Below are positions 63,822-64,000 of a stretch of DNA of 64,000 nt, one piece after another (within the stretch, counting starts at the first letter, position 1; every line of letters begins with the position of its first letter). This DNA is from Maribacter sp. ACAM166 (GTDB taxonomy: Bacteria; Bacteroidota; Bacteroidia; Flavobacteriales; Flavobacteriaceae). The stretch is from the NCBI RefSeq assembly GCF_005771495.1, contig NZ_VAUW01000024.1:1-64000 (forward strand), read 5' to 3'. Under the pieces are notes generated by a model, which searched no databases, was not told where the DNA came from, and worked only from the letters and a program-made list of their open reading frames with translations. The position numbers were made by a program, and so were the translations under genes.

Positions 63822-64000
63822 TTATTTCTTAATATACACTGCTTTCTTATTGACAAATTCTAATATGCCTTCTCTAAATAATTCTCTGCCCTAGCCTGAT
63901 GCTTTAGTGCCATCAAAGGGTAGTCTTGAATCAGATTTTATCATTTCACTGATAAAGAATGCTCCATCTGTTATTACTGAATATCTTTCATGGCAACAAA
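63822..64000 (-). pseudogene. C-terminal remnant of an aldehyde (succinate-semialdehyde) dehydrogenase, cut by the window edge
   Basis: The minus strand reads FFISEMIKSDSRLPFDGTKASG, a stop at 63,891-63,893, then GRELFREGILEFVNKKAVYIKK and the normal end. This is the conserved LPFGG-K-SG-GRE tail of succinate-semialdehyde-type dehydrogenases, with the tyrosine after SG changed to a stop. The rest lies beyond the window. Confidence 0.7.

Overview
The window looks like a chromosome segment of a marine-type member of the Flavobacteriaceae (Bacteroidota). The evidence is low GC, SusC/TonB-type outer-membrane barrels, promoters of the TTG-N20-TAnnTTTG type, no Shine-Dalgarno leaders, and families common in that group (DUF1080, DUF3500, DUF4202, HD-PycTM proteins).

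Layout. 1-11.4 kb is host core: lepA, two tandem outer-membrane beta-barrel receptors, a dihydrouridine synthase, a LolE-type permease, rbfA, methylmalonyl-CoA epimerase and a CAU-anticodon tRNA. 11.5-38.76 kb is a tandem array of two elements integrated at the 3' end of that tRNA. Element 1 (11,505-30,426) lies between exact 46-bp copies of the tRNA 3' half. It carries a tyrosine integrase and a MobC/relaxase pair without conjugation machinery, so it is an integrative mobilizable element. Its cargo is defence-like: a type IIG restriction-methylase, a zinc-ribbon nuclease-like membrane protein, an HTH/ImmA-IrrE protease regulator, a ubiquitin-like operon (Ubl-Ubl-E2 fusion, JAB-E1 fusion, DUF6527), a NADAR plus phosphoribosyltransferase pair and an AbiEi-Fic fusion. 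Element 2 (30,427-~38,751) has another integrase, an Xis-like HTH protein, a P4/D5-type helicase, a primase-like protein and small ORFs. It has no relaxase, so it resembles a phage satellite or a minimal IME. A degenerate third att copy and the probable original tRNA terminator close the array.

38.9-64 kb is host sequence again. It holds secreted or lipoprotein enzymes (DUF3500, sorbosone-dehydrogenase-like, DUF1080), a TlpA-like thioredoxin, a kinase-fold protein and an MFS carrier. Next is a probable membrane-lipid locus (response regulator, histidine kinase, TonB receptor, COG4705, LTA-synthase-like sulfatase, DAG kinase, PAP2) in which three genes are broken. Then come a siroheme dehydrogenase with DUF4202, a deaminase, and an operon of an HD-PycTM protein and a metallophosphatase-barrel protein.

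The most interesting part is 16.2-22.75 kb. Similar hairpins bracket a module in which the protease-type regulator is divergent from the ubiquitin-like operon. The region between them holds repeated operator-like motifs and a predicted 88-nt antisense RNA. The NADAR/PRTase pair converges on the ubiquitin-like operon with only 3 bp between the stop codons. All functions are read from sequence and family knowledge; no searches were run.
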